Positions 50,870 to 59,951 of a stretch of 61,605 bases of DNA are shown piece after piece. Location: positions 1 to 61,605 of the forward strand of contig DASYIY010000035.1 of NCBI GenBank assembly GCA_035997045.1. Reading direction: 5' to 3'. A model generated the notes under the pieces. The model did not search any database. It was not told the DNA's origin and saw nothing but the letters and a program-made list of their open reading frames with translations. Source of the stretch: VRUE01 sp035997045 (GTDB lineage Bacteria; Actinomycetota; Thermoleophilia; Solirubrobacterales; 70-9). Made by a program: the position numbers and the translations under genes. Positions within the stretch are counted from its first letter, which is position 1. Each line of letters begins with the position of its first letter.

Positions 50870-51433
50870 ATGCGACCGATAGACGTAATCGAGGGCAAGG
50901 TGTCGGTGCTGGACCGGGCCGACGTCGATACCGATCAGATCATCCCCAAGCAGTTCCTCAAGCGGGTCGAGCGGACCGGCTTCGGCGAGTTTCTCTTCTA
51001 CGACTGGATCCGCGACGGCGAGATCGAGCTGGAGCCGAACCCGATCCTCGTCACCGGGGCGAATTTCGGCTGCGGCTCCTCCCGCGAGCACGCTCCCTGG
51101 GCTCTGGAGGACTTTGGTTTCGAGGCGATCGTCGCCCCGTCCTTCGCCGACATCTTCTATTCCAACTGCACCAAGGTCGGCCTGCTGCCGGCGATCCTCT
51201 CTGAGGAGCATTGCCGCGCGGTCGCCGAGGCGGGCGAGGCGCGGATCGACGTCGATGACGAGACGGTCACCTGCGCCGCCGGCGTTTTCAAATTCGAGGT
51301 CGAGCCCGACGTCAAGCACCGCCTGCTCAACGGCCTCGACGACATCGGCATCACCCTGGAGAACGGGGCCGCGATCGACGCCTTCGAGGGCTCCGGTGCC
51401 GCCGGGCGCGGCCCGGTGACGACGGCGCTTTGA
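50870..51433 (+). CDS. leuD: 3-Isopropylmalate dehydratase small subunit
   Basis: Swivel-domain partner of LeuC (187 aa). Signature GANFGCGSSREHAPWALEDFGFEAIVAPSFADIFYSNCTKVGLLP, with the substrate-binding serine and arginine in GSSREHA. ATG 50870 is two bases after the leuC stop, so the pair is co-translated. A methyltransferase gene starts 7 bases after it. Confidence 0.97.
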   Translation: MRPIDVIEGKVSVLDRADVDTDQIIPKQFLKRVERTGFGEFLFYDWIRDGEIELEPNPILVTGANFGCGSSREHAPWALEDFGFEAIVAPSFADIFYSNCTKVGLLPAILSEEHCRAVAEAGEARIDVDDETVTCAAGVFKFEVEPDVKHRLLNGLDDIGITLENGAAIDAFEGSGAAGRGPVTTAL

Positions 51434-51440
51434 GGCGACG

Positions 51441-52214
51441 ATGAGCGGCCCGATGAACACCGGCCCGCGCGAGTGGGACGCGAAGACCTACGACGCGATC
51501 TCCGACCCCCAGTTCAACTGGGGAATGGAGGTGCTCGGCCGGCTCGAGCTGAGCGGCGACGAGACTGTGCTCGACGCGGGCTGTGGTTCGGGTCGGGTGA
51601 CCGAAGAGCTGCTGAAGCGCCTGCCGTCGGGCCGGATGATCGCCGTCGACGGCTCCGAGGCGATGATCGCCGCGGCGCGCGAGCGGCTGGGCGACCGCGC
51701 TTCCTACGTGGTTGCTGACCTCTCCGAGCTGGTGGTCGAGGAGCCGGTCGACCTTGTCTTCTCCACTGCGACCTTCCACTGGATCCTCGACCACGATCGC
51801 CTCTTCGCGCGGCTGCGGGCGGCCTTGCGCCCCGGTGGCCGCCTCGTCGCTCAGTGCGGCGGCGAGGGCAACGTCGCCGAGCATGCGAGGGTTATCGCGA
51901 CGGTCGCGGCGCGGTCCGAGTTCGCCGCTCACTTCGGCGAGATGACGGGGATCTGGAACTTCGCCTCGCCCGAGGAGACCGAAGGCAAGCTTCAAGGGGC
52001 TGGATTTGCCGACGCCCGCTGCTGGCTCGAGCCGAAGCCGGTCCAGCCCGAGCACCCGCTCGAGTTCACCTCGACCGTCACCCTCGGCCCGCTGCTCGCC
52101 CAGCTGCCGGAGGAGAAGCGGCGCCCCTTCGCCGAGGCGATCCTCGAAGAGTCCGAGGAGCCGCTCGTGCTCGACTACGTCCGCCTCAACATCGAGGCGC
52201 GCGCCGGCGCATAG
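51441..52214 (+). CDS. SAM-dependent methyltransferase, trans-aconitate methyltransferase-like
   Basis: Class I methyltransferase (257 aa). The SAM-binding loop is TVLDAGCGSGRVTEELLKRLPSG with the acidic residue in MIAVDGSEAMIAAARERL, then SYVVADLSEL and DLVFSTATFHWILDH. The overall pattern matches the Tam family. Tam methylates trans-aconitate, and the yeast relative Tmt1 also methylates 3-isopropylmalate. Being placed between leuD and leuB, whose shared intermediate is 3-isopropylmalate, makes an isopropylmalate- or aconitate-type substrate plausible, but this is inference. Probably in the leuCD transcript. Confidence 0.85.
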   Translation: MSGPMNTGPREWDAKTYDAISDPQFNWGMEVLGRLELSGDETVLDAGCGSGRVTEELLKRLPSGRMIAVDGSEAMIAAARERLGDRASYVVADLSELVVEEPVDLVFSTATFHWILDHDRLFARLRAALRPGGRLVAQCGGEGNVAEHARVIATVAARSEFAAHFGEMTGIWNFASPEETEGKLQGAGFADARCWLEPKPVQPEHPLEFTSTVTLGPLLAQLPEEKRRPFAEAILEESEEPLVLDYVRLNIEARAGA

Positions 52215-52219
52215 CCGCA

Positions 52220-52225
52220 TAGAGT
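52220..52225 (+). promoter_or_regulatory. -10 box deciding the leuB start
   Basis: TAGAGT is 7 bases before GTG 52233. This favours 52233 over the in-frame GTG at 52224 and allows leuB to be made from a leaderless message of its own. Confidence 0.5.
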
Positions 52226-52232
52226 GCCCGCC

Positions 52233-53309
52233 GTGTCCAGCGCTCCCCGCATAGTCCTGCTTCCCGGCGACGGGATTGGCCCCGAGATCGTCGGCGCCGC
52301 GCGCCGCCTGCTCGAGGCGCTGGGAGAGTTCGAGTTCGAAGAGCAGCCGATGGGCGGCTGCTCGATCGACACCGACGGCACCGCCCTCACCGATGAGGTG
52401 CTCGACGCCTGCCGCGCCGCCGACGCGGTCCTTCTCGGCGCCGTCGGCGGGCCCAAATGGGACACGACCGACCCCGACGCGCCGCGCCCCGAGCAGGGTC
52501 TCCTCGGCCTGCGCAAGGGGATGGGCCTCTACGCCAACCTGCGCCCCGTGCGGCCCAGCGCAGCCCTGGTCGGCGCAAGCCCGCTGAAGCAAGAGCGCAT
52601 CGCCGGCACCGACCTGCTGGTTGTGCGCGAGCTGACCGGCGGCATCTACTTCGGCAACAGCGGTCGCGACGGCGACTCGGCCCACGACACCTGTGAGTAC
52701 TCCGCCGCCGAAATCGAGCGGATCGCCCGGGTCGGCTTCGAGGCTGCCCAGCGCCGCGCCGGGGGATCGGACCGCAAGCCGCGCGTCACCTCGGTAGACA
52801 AGGCCAACGTGCTGGAGACCTCCCGACTCTGGCGCGAGGTGGTTGGCCGCGTCGCCCCCGAGTACCCCGACGTCCAGCTCGACCACCTGCTGGTCGACAA
52901 CGCCGCGATGCAGCTCGTCTCGCGCCCGGCGGACTTCGACGTGATCGTCACCGAGAACCTTTTCGGCGACATCCTCAGCGACGAGTCGGCGATGCTGACC
53001 GGCTCACTGGGAATGCTGCCCTCGGCCAGCCTCGGCGCCGACGGCGAGCCCGGTCTCTTCGAGCCGGTCCACGGTTCCGCCCCCGACATCGCCGGTCAGG
53101 GCATCGCCAACCCGCTGGCGACCTTCCTCTCGGCGGCAATGATGCTGCGCCACGGTCTCGACCGGCCGGACGAGGCGGCGCGGATCGACGCCGCCGTCGA
53201 CGCGGTCCTCGACCGCGGCCTCCGCACCCCGGACCTAGCGGGCGAGGGGGAGACCGCGGTCGGCACCGACGAGGTGACCGGGGCCGTGCTGGCCGAGCTG
53301 GCCCCCTAG
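52233..53309 (+). CDS. leuB: 3-Isopropylmalate dehydrogenase
   Basis: NAD-dependent oxidative decarboxylase (358 aa) producing 2-oxoisocaproate. IVLLPGDGIGPEIVGAARRLLEAL at the N-terminus, the substrate arginines around GLYANLRPVRPS and LLVVRELTGGIYFG, catalytic lysine in TSVDKANVLETS, metal aspartates in DVIVTENLFGDILSDESAMLTGSLGMLPSASLG, and the NAD site EPVHGSAPDIAGQGIANPLATFLSAAMMLRHGL. Normal length. Confidence 0.97.
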   Translation: MSSAPRIVLLPGDGIGPEIVGAARRLLEALGEFEFEEQPMGGCSIDTDGTALTDEVLDACRAADAVLLGAVGGPKWDTTDPDAPRPEQGLLGLRKGMGLYANLRPVRPSAALVGASPLKQERIAGTDLLVVRELTGGIYFGNSGRDGDSAHDTCEYSAAEIERIARVGFEAAQRRAGGSDRKPRVTSVDKANVLETSRLWREVVGRVAPEYPDVQLDHLLVDNAAMQLVSRPADFDVIVTENLFGDILSDESAMLTGSLGMLPSASLGADGEPGLFEPVHGSAPDIAGQGIANPLATFLSAAMMLRHGLDRPDEAARIDAAVDAVLDRGLRTPDLAGEGETAVGTDEVTGAVLAELAP

Positions 53310-53358
53310 CTTCCGGTGCGCCTTTTCCCCTCTATGAGCAGATAAGGCGCACCGGAAG
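53310..53358. terminator. 15-bp perfect inverted repeat between leuB and the repeat protein
   Basis: CTTCCGGTGCGCCTT (53310-53324) is exactly complementary to 53344-53358. The left arm begins one base after the leuB TAG, and the right arm lies 6 bases from the stop of the convergent gene. The loop contains CCCCTCT. Likely bidirectional terminator. Confidence 0.72.
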
Positions 53359-53364
53359 GGTGGA

Positions 53365-54156
53365 TCAGGGGGCGGTTACCGCCCACTGGCCGTAGGCGAC
53401 GACGTCACCAGTACCTGTGCCCTTCAGTCCGAACCCGAGTCTGGTGTTGTTCTCGCCTTCCAGGGTCGTCAGGTTCGCGCTTTCCGTGATGTAGACGCAG
53501 AGGTTGCCTCCCGTAGCCTGTGGCGTCTGCTGGTTACCGCCACCGAGTCCGCCGCAGTTGGCGCTCGTTTCGCCTTTTTTCAGCACCGTGACCGCTGCCG
53601 CATTGAGCAGCGGGAACGCGTAGCTGATCGCTCCCCGAGCCGATTCGACGCCACCGAGGTCGAACACGCCCCGCAGTGTCTGCCCGCTCTTCAGCGTCCC
53701 TAGTAGCGGTCCGATTTCGTCACTCAGCTTCGCCGCAGTCACCGAGCCTTTGCCGAGCTTGGCGCTGGTCACCGATTCGTTGCCGAGCTTGGCCGTCGCG
53801 ACCGCTTCTTTGCCCAGCTTCGGCGTCGTCACGGCTTCGTTGTTGAGCTTGTTGGTCGTGATCACGCCGTTCTTGATCGTCGAAGCGATCACCGAGCTGC
53901 CGGCCAGCTTGGCCGTGGTCACGGCGCCGTTGCCGATATTGCCGGGGCCGACCGAGTTGGGCCCGAGCTTGCCGTTGATTACGGACTTCTTCGCCAGCTT
54001 GGCGCTGGTCACCGCGCCACGCTTGAGCTGTCGGGCACCGACGCTGTTGCGAGGCAGCTGGGTGGCGGCGACGGCGACACCGCCGAGGGCGATGAAGAGC
54101 GCCATCGTTGCGATCACGTTGGAATAGGTCAGTTTGCTGCGCACTACGGCGATCAT
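53365..54156 (-). CDS. Secreted/anchored decapeptide-repeat (beta-solenoid) protein
   Basis: A 263-residue protein. An N-terminal signal or anchor (YSNVIATMALFIALGGVAVAA) is followed by eleven consecutive ten-residue repeats at residues 38-147 with consensus [SA]-V-x-x-x-K-L-x-x-x (for example AVTSAKLAKK, AVTTAKLAGS, SVTSAKLGKG), then a C-terminal domain of about 115 residues with two Cys (NCGGLGG and NLCVYITES). Similar proteins are common in Thermoleophilia and seem to be surface proteins. The exact ten-residue period suggests a stacked solenoid. Many Glu codons are GAA. It diverges from ilvE. Confidence 0.82.
   Translation of the reverse strand: MIAVVRSKLTYSNVIATMALFIALGGVAVAATQLPRNSVGARQLKRGAVTSAKLAKKSVINGKLGPNSVGPGNIGNGAVTTAKLAGSSVIASTIKNGVITTNKLNNEAVTTPKLGKEAVATAKLGNESVTSAKLGKGSVTAAKLSDEIGPLLGTLKSGQTLRGVFDLGGVESARGAISYAFPLLNAAAVTVLKKGETSANCGGLGGGNQQTPQATGGNLCVYITESANLTTLEGENNTRLGFGLKGTGTGDVVAYGQWAVTAP
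53716..54045 (-). repeat. Eleven tandem 30-bp coding repeats
   Basis: The DNA encoding residues 38-147 of the decapeptide-repeat protein is built of 30-bp units, visible on the plus strand as recurring CAGCTTGGC/GAGCTTGGC words at 30-base spacing. No frame slip occurs. Confidence 0.75.
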
Positions 54157-54239
54157 CAGGTGGTCTCCTTTTGGTTGACGCGGTCCTCTTCTCGACTTGG
54201 CTCGAATGCCCTTGCGCGATCGGGCATACTTCTCCGAAC

Positions 54240-55190
54240 ATGGATCAGGCAGAGTTGATTTGGCATAACGGCGAGTTCGTGCCCTGGGAGGACGCCAAAG
54301 TCCACGTCCTCAGTCACGCGCTGCACTACGGCACGGGTGTTTTCGAGGGGATTCGCTGCTATGAGACCGAGCGTGGTCCGGCCGTGTTCAGGCACGCCGA
54401 TCACATCGACAGGCTGGCCAAGTCGGCCGAGCTTTACTACCTCGGCCTGCCCTATTCGCGGGAGGAAATTGGCGAGGCCACTCGCGAGCTGATCCGCCGC
54501 AACGGGCTCGGCTCTTGCTACATCCGGCCGCTCGCCTTCCGCGGTTACGGCAGCCTCGGCCTCTACGCGACCGACGCCCCGGTCGACCTGATCATCGCCG
54601 CCTTCCCCTGGGGCGCCTACCTCGGCGAGGAGGGCCAGAAGCACGGCATCCGCGCCAAGGTCTCGAGCTGGCGCCGGATCGGCCCGGGTGGCCTGATCCC
54701 GCACGCCAAGGCCTCCGGCCAGTACCTCAACTCGATCCTGGCCAAGACCGAGTCGACCAATGCCGGTTACGAGGAGGCGATCCTGCTCGACGAGCGCGGC
54801 TTCGTCTGCGAGGGCTCCGGCGAGAACATCTTCTTGGTTCGCGAGGGTCAGATCGTCACACCACCGCACGTCGCCTCGATCCTGGACGGGATCAACCGCA
54901 AGTCGGTGATCCAGATCGCTCGTGACCTCGGCTACACCGTGATCGAGCGCGACATCGCCCGGGCCGAGCTCTACCTGGCCGAGGAGATCTTCCTCACCGG
55001 GACCGCCGCCGAGCTGGTGCCGGTGCGCGAGATCGACGACCACCCGATCGGCGAGCCCGGCGAGATAACCCGCCACGTGCAGGCGAAATTCGTCGATGCG
55101 CTGCACGGTCGCGCCGAGGAGTACCTCGAGTGGCTCGACTTCGTCGAGGCACCGAGCGGGGTCGACCAAGCGAGTAAGGTCAGTTCCTGA
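54240..55190 (+). CDS. ilvE: Branched-chain amino acid aminotransferase
   Basis: Class IV (fold type IV) PLP aminotransferase (316 aa) catalysing the last step to valine, leucine and isoleucine. N-terminal IWHNGEFVPWEDAKVHVLSHALHYGTGVFEGIRCY; the PLP lysine is in IPHAKASGQYLNSILAKTE; EAILLDERGFVCEGSGENIFLVREGQIVTPP; EEIFLTGTAAELVPVREID. The open frame extends upstream, but ATG 54240 gives the family N-terminus. The stop overlaps a possible leader ORF for cimA (TGATG). Confidence 0.95.
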   Translation: MDQAELIWHNGEFVPWEDAKVHVLSHALHYGTGVFEGIRCYETERGPAVFRHADHIDRLAKSAELYYLGLPYSREEIGEATRELIRRNGLGSCYIRPLAFRGYGSLGLYATDAPVDLIIAAFPWGAYLGEEGQKHGIRAKVSSWRRIGPGGLIPHAKASGQYLNSILAKTESTNAGYEEAILLDERGFVCEGSGENIFLVREGQIVTPPHVASILDGINRKSVIQIARDLGYTVIERDIARAELYLAEEIFLTGTAAELVPVREIDDHPIGEPGEITRHVQAKFVDALHGRAEEYLEWLDFVEAPSGVDQASKVSS

Positions 55191-55260
55191 TGCGACACAG
55201 CTTCAAGGCAATCGGGCGAATTACCGCAGCCGCCTAGCGGCTGGCGTGGCGATGCCACGC
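55190..55260 (+). promoter_or_regulatory. Structured leader of cimA: short ORF and two abutting hairpins
   Basis: ATG 55190 (overlapping the ilvE stop) to TAG 55237 could encode MRHSFKAIGRITAAA. Its stop lies in the loop of a perfect 7-bp stem (CAGCCGC 55227-55233 with 55237-55243, loop CTA). This is followed without a gap by a second perfect 7-bp stem (GCGTGGC 55244-55250 with 55254-55260, loop GAT). The two helices would stack. It may be an attenuator or the ilvE terminator; no T run. Confidence 0.45.
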
Positions 55261-55310
55261 GTATGGGCTCAAGGGCCCTCACCCCGATCTCTCGAAGCGA
55301 AAGGCATCAG

Positions 55311-56866
<1,556 letters not shown>

Positions 56867-56870
<4 letters not shown>

Positions 56871-57970
56871 TCCCGCTCGCGAAACCTGAGATCGGAGCCC
56901 GCGAGGAGGAGCTGGTGCTCGAGGTGCTGCGTTCTGGCCAGCTCTCGCTGGGCCCGATGGGGGAGCGCTTCGAGCGCGACTTCGCGGCCTGGCTCGGGGT
57001 TGAGGACGCCGTCGCCGTTTCCAGCGGAACCACGGCGCTCCACCTCGGCGTGCGGGCGCTCGGTTGGACTTCCGGTGACGAGGTCCTGAGCAGCCCCTTC
57101 ACCTTTGTCGCCTCGGCCAACTGCTTGCTCTATGAGGGCGCCAGGCCGGTTTTCTGCGATGTCGACCCCGAGACGCTCAATCTCGATCCAAGCACCGCCG
57201 CCGAGGCGGTCACCGAGCGCACGGTCGGCATCCTGCCGATCCACATCTTTGGCTACCCGGCGGCGATGCCGGGGCTGGAGGCGCTCGCCGCCAAGCGCGG
57301 CCTGGGCTTGCTCGAGGACGCCTGTCAGGCCCTGGGCGCGGTCGACTCGGAGGGCCGTAAGGTCGGCGCCCGCGGCAACCTCGCCACCTTCGCCTTCTAC
57401 GCCAACAAGCAGCTGGCAACGGGGGAGGGGGGGATGATCGTTCCGTCCGACGCCGCCATCGCCGCTCGCCTGCGCAGCGAGCGCAACCAGGGCCGCGCCG
57501 CGGACATGGGCTGGCTCGACCACGACCGGCTCGGCTTCAACTACCGGCTATCCGACCTCGCCGCTGCGCTTGGTGTCGCCCAGCTGGAGAAGCTCGACGC
57601 GATGCTGGTCGCCCGCGCCCGCGTCGCCTCGCTTTACGCCCAGCGCCTCACGGGCATCGAGGGGATGCAAGCGCCGATCGCCGGCCGCGCCGCCGAGCTG
57701 CGCAGCTGGTTCGTCTACCCCGTCCAGCTGCCCGACGGGGTCGACCGCGACGCGACCGTCGCCCGCCTCGCCGAGCGCGGTGTCGCCAGCAAGGCCTACC
57801 TGCCCTGCGTCCACCTCTTTCCCCACCTGCGCGAGCTCGGTTACCGCGAGGGACAGTTCCCGGTCGCAGAAGCCGCCTCGGCCCGTTCGCTGGCGCTGCC
57901 CTTCTTCTCGGCGATGAGCGAGTCGCAGGTCAGCCAGGTATGCGAGGCTCTCGCCGAATCGCTCCGCTGA
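56867..57970 (+). CDS. DegT/DnrJ/EryC1-family PLP aminotransferase
   Basis: A 367-residue sugar-aminotransferase-family protein (PLAKPEIGAREEELVLEVLRSGQLSLGPMGERFE). Typical segments: VSSGTTALHLGVRALGW, ILPIHIFGYPAAMPGLEALA, LLEDACQALGA, and the PLP lysine in FAFYANKQLATGEGGM, then ERNQGRAADMGWLDHDRLGFNYRLSDLAAALG. Members usually aminate nucleotide sugars, but no nucleotide-sugar gene is adjacent; it lies between cimA and argH with ATGA overlaps on both sides. The substrate is unknown. Confidence 0.9.
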
Positions 57971-59361
57971 TGTCTCGCTTCCGCAAAGATCCCGACCCCC
58001 GCTTCTGGCGGATCAATCGCTCGATCGAGTTCGACTGGCGGCTGGCGCCGTACGACATCGACCAGTCCCAGGCGCACGCCCGCGGCCTGCGCGGGATCGG
58101 CGTGCTCGACGACTCCGAGCTGGAGCAGATCGACGCCGGACTCGAGCGCGTGCGCGCCCGCATGGGCGAGCACGGCTTCGAGTTCGCCGAGGCCGACGAG
58201 GACATTCACATGGCGGTTGAGCGCCTGCTCGGCGAGGAGATCGGCCCGCTCGCCGGCAAGCTCCACACCGGGCGCTCGCGCAACGATCAGGTCGCCACCG
58301 ACGTGGCGATGGTCGTGCAGGCGCACTCGCTGCGGGCGATCGAGCTGGCCGGGGCGACGATGGAGCGCCTGCTCGAGCTGGCCGAGCGCCACCGCGACTG
58401 GCCGATGCCCGGCTACACCCACCTGCAGCGGGCGCAGCCGGTCTATCTTGGTCACCACCTGCTCGCCTACTTCTGGATGCTGGCCCGCGACGTACTGCGC
58501 TTCCAGTTCGCCCTCGACAGCGCCTCGGTGATGCCGCTCGGCTCCGGTGCCCTGGCCGGGGTCAACTGGGAGATCGACCGCAACGCCGTGGCCGGAGACC
58601 TCGGCTTCGAGCACGTCAGCCATAACTCGATCGACGGTTCCTCCAACCGCGACTTCGTCCTTGACTACCTCAACGCCGCCTCGACCTGCGCGATGCACCT
58701 CTCGCGCCTCGGTTCTGAAATCGTCATCTGGAGTTCCTCGGAGTTCGGTTTCTGCCAGCTCGACGAGTCCTTCTCCTCGGGCTCCTCGATCATGCCCCAG
58801 AAGGTCAACCCCGACTCGGCCGAGCTGCTGCGCGCGAAGAGCCCGCGTGTAGCCGCCAGCTACGCCACCCTGCTGGGCACGATGCATGCGCTGCCGCTGA
58901 CCTACGGCAAGGACATGCAGGAGGACAAGGAGCCGCTCTTCGACGCGATCGACACGATCGAGTCCTGCCTCGACGCGACCGAGGGGATGCTGGCCGGGAT
59001 CGCCTTCGACCGCGAGCGGCTCGAGGACGCCTCCGGCGACGAGATGCTCGCTGCCACCGAGGTTGCCGACCTGCTCGTCCGCCGCGGCGTGCCCTTCCGC
59101 GAGGCGCACGGCATCGTCGGCGGCCTGGTCCGCGACGCGGTCGAGCAAGGCAAGTCCCTTTCCGAGCTCAGCCAGGAGGAGCTCAGCACCCGCTCCGACC
59201 AGCTCGACGAGGCCTTCTACGAGGTGCTCGAGCGCAGCAGCTGGCTGGAGTCGAAGCGGATCGAGGGCGGCACCGGTTCGGTGCCGCTGGCGGTGCAGAT
59301 CGGCCAGGCCAAAGAGGCGCTTGCCGCGGTCAAAGCAAGGGCGCTCGAAGAGCGCCAATGA
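57970..59361 (+). CDS. argH: Argininosuccinate lyase
   Basis: Final step of arginine synthesis, splitting argininosuccinate into arginine and fumarate (463 aa). Fumarase/aspartase superfamily: DEDIHMAVERLL, HTGRSRNDQVATDV, PGYTHLQRAQPVYLGHHLLAYF and the signature GSSIMPQKVNPDSAELLR carrying the catalytic serine. The open frame begins slightly earlier; ATG 57970 overlaps the stop of the DegT gene. No other arg gene is in the window. Confidence 0.95.
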   Translation: MSRFRKDPDPRFWRINRSIEFDWRLAPYDIDQSQAHARGLRGIGVLDDSELEQIDAGLERVRARMGEHGFEFAEADEDIHMAVERLLGEEIGPLAGKLHTGRSRNDQVATDVAMVVQAHSLRAIELAGATMERLLELAERHRDWPMPGYTHLQRAQPVYLGHHLLAYFWMLARDVLRFQFALDSASVMPLGSGALAGVNWEIDRNAVAGDLGFEHVSHNSIDGSSNRDFVLDYLNAASTCAMHLSRLGSEIVIWSSSEFGFCQLDESFSSGSSIMPQKVNPDSAELLRAKSPRVAASYATLLGTMHALPLTYGKDMQEDKEPLFDAIDTIESCLDATEGMLAGIAFDRERLEDASGDEMLAATEVADLLVRRGVPFREAHGIVGGLVRDAVEQGKSLSELSQEELSTRSDQLDEAFYEVLERSSWLESKRIEGGTGSVPLAVQIGQAKEALAAVKARALEERQ

Positions 59362-59951
59362 GTGTTCTAATCGCCAAGAGCCGCCTTACGGCTGAGTTCT
59401 TCGATCGCTCGGTCCACCTGGTCGCCCGCGAGCTGATCGGCTGTCAGCTCTTTTTCGAGGGCTGCGGCGGAGTCATCGTCGAGACTGAGAGCTACGAGCG
59501 CGACGATCCGGCATGCCATGCCTACGTTGGCCTCACCGCCCGGACCGAGGTCATCTTCGGCCCACCCGGCCGCGCCTACGTCTACCTCTCCTACGGGATT
59601 CACTCGCTCTTGAACTTCGTCGCCGAACCGGAGGGCGAGGCAGCGGCGGTTTTGATCAGGGCGCTCGAGCCGACGGCTGGGATCGAGGCGATGCGAACGC
59701 GACGCGGCGAGCGGCCCGACCGCGATCTTTGCTCGGGCCCGGGCAAGCTGACCGAGGCGCTTGGCATCGATCTCTCCCAGAACGAGGCCGACCTGGCGCG
59801 TGACCCTTTCCTACTGCTGCCACAGGAGGGTGGCTGGAAAGGCGAGGTGATTGCGGGTCGAAGGGTCGGGATCACGAAAGCGGTCGAGCGGCCGTGGCGC
59901 TTCGGCCTCGCCGGCAGCCCCCACATCTCGAAGCCGGCTATCCGGCCGTAA
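59358..59951 (+). CDS. mpg: 3-Methyladenine DNA glycosylase (AAG/MPG family)
   Basis: Removes alkylated purines in base excision repair (197 aa). Family segments: ARELIGCQLFFEGCGGVIVETESYERDDPACHAYVGLTART with the catalytic Glu in VETESY, then RAYVYLSYGIHSLLNFVAE, LIRALEPTAGIEAMRTRRG and LCSGPGKLTEALGI. It overlaps argH by ATGA and overlaps the end of the convergent PBP gene by 14 bases. Works in the same pathway as Nfo at 4 kb. Confidence 0.94.
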   Translation: MSVLIAKSRLTAEFFDRSVHLVARELIGCQLFFEGCGGVIVETESYERDDPACHAYVGLTARTEVIFGPPGRAYVYLSYGIHSLLNFVAEPEGEAAAVLIRALEPTAGIEAMRTRRGERPDRDLCSGPGKLTEALGIDLSQNEADLARDPFLLLPQEGGWKGEVIAGRRVGITKAVERPWRFGLAGSPHISKPAIRP

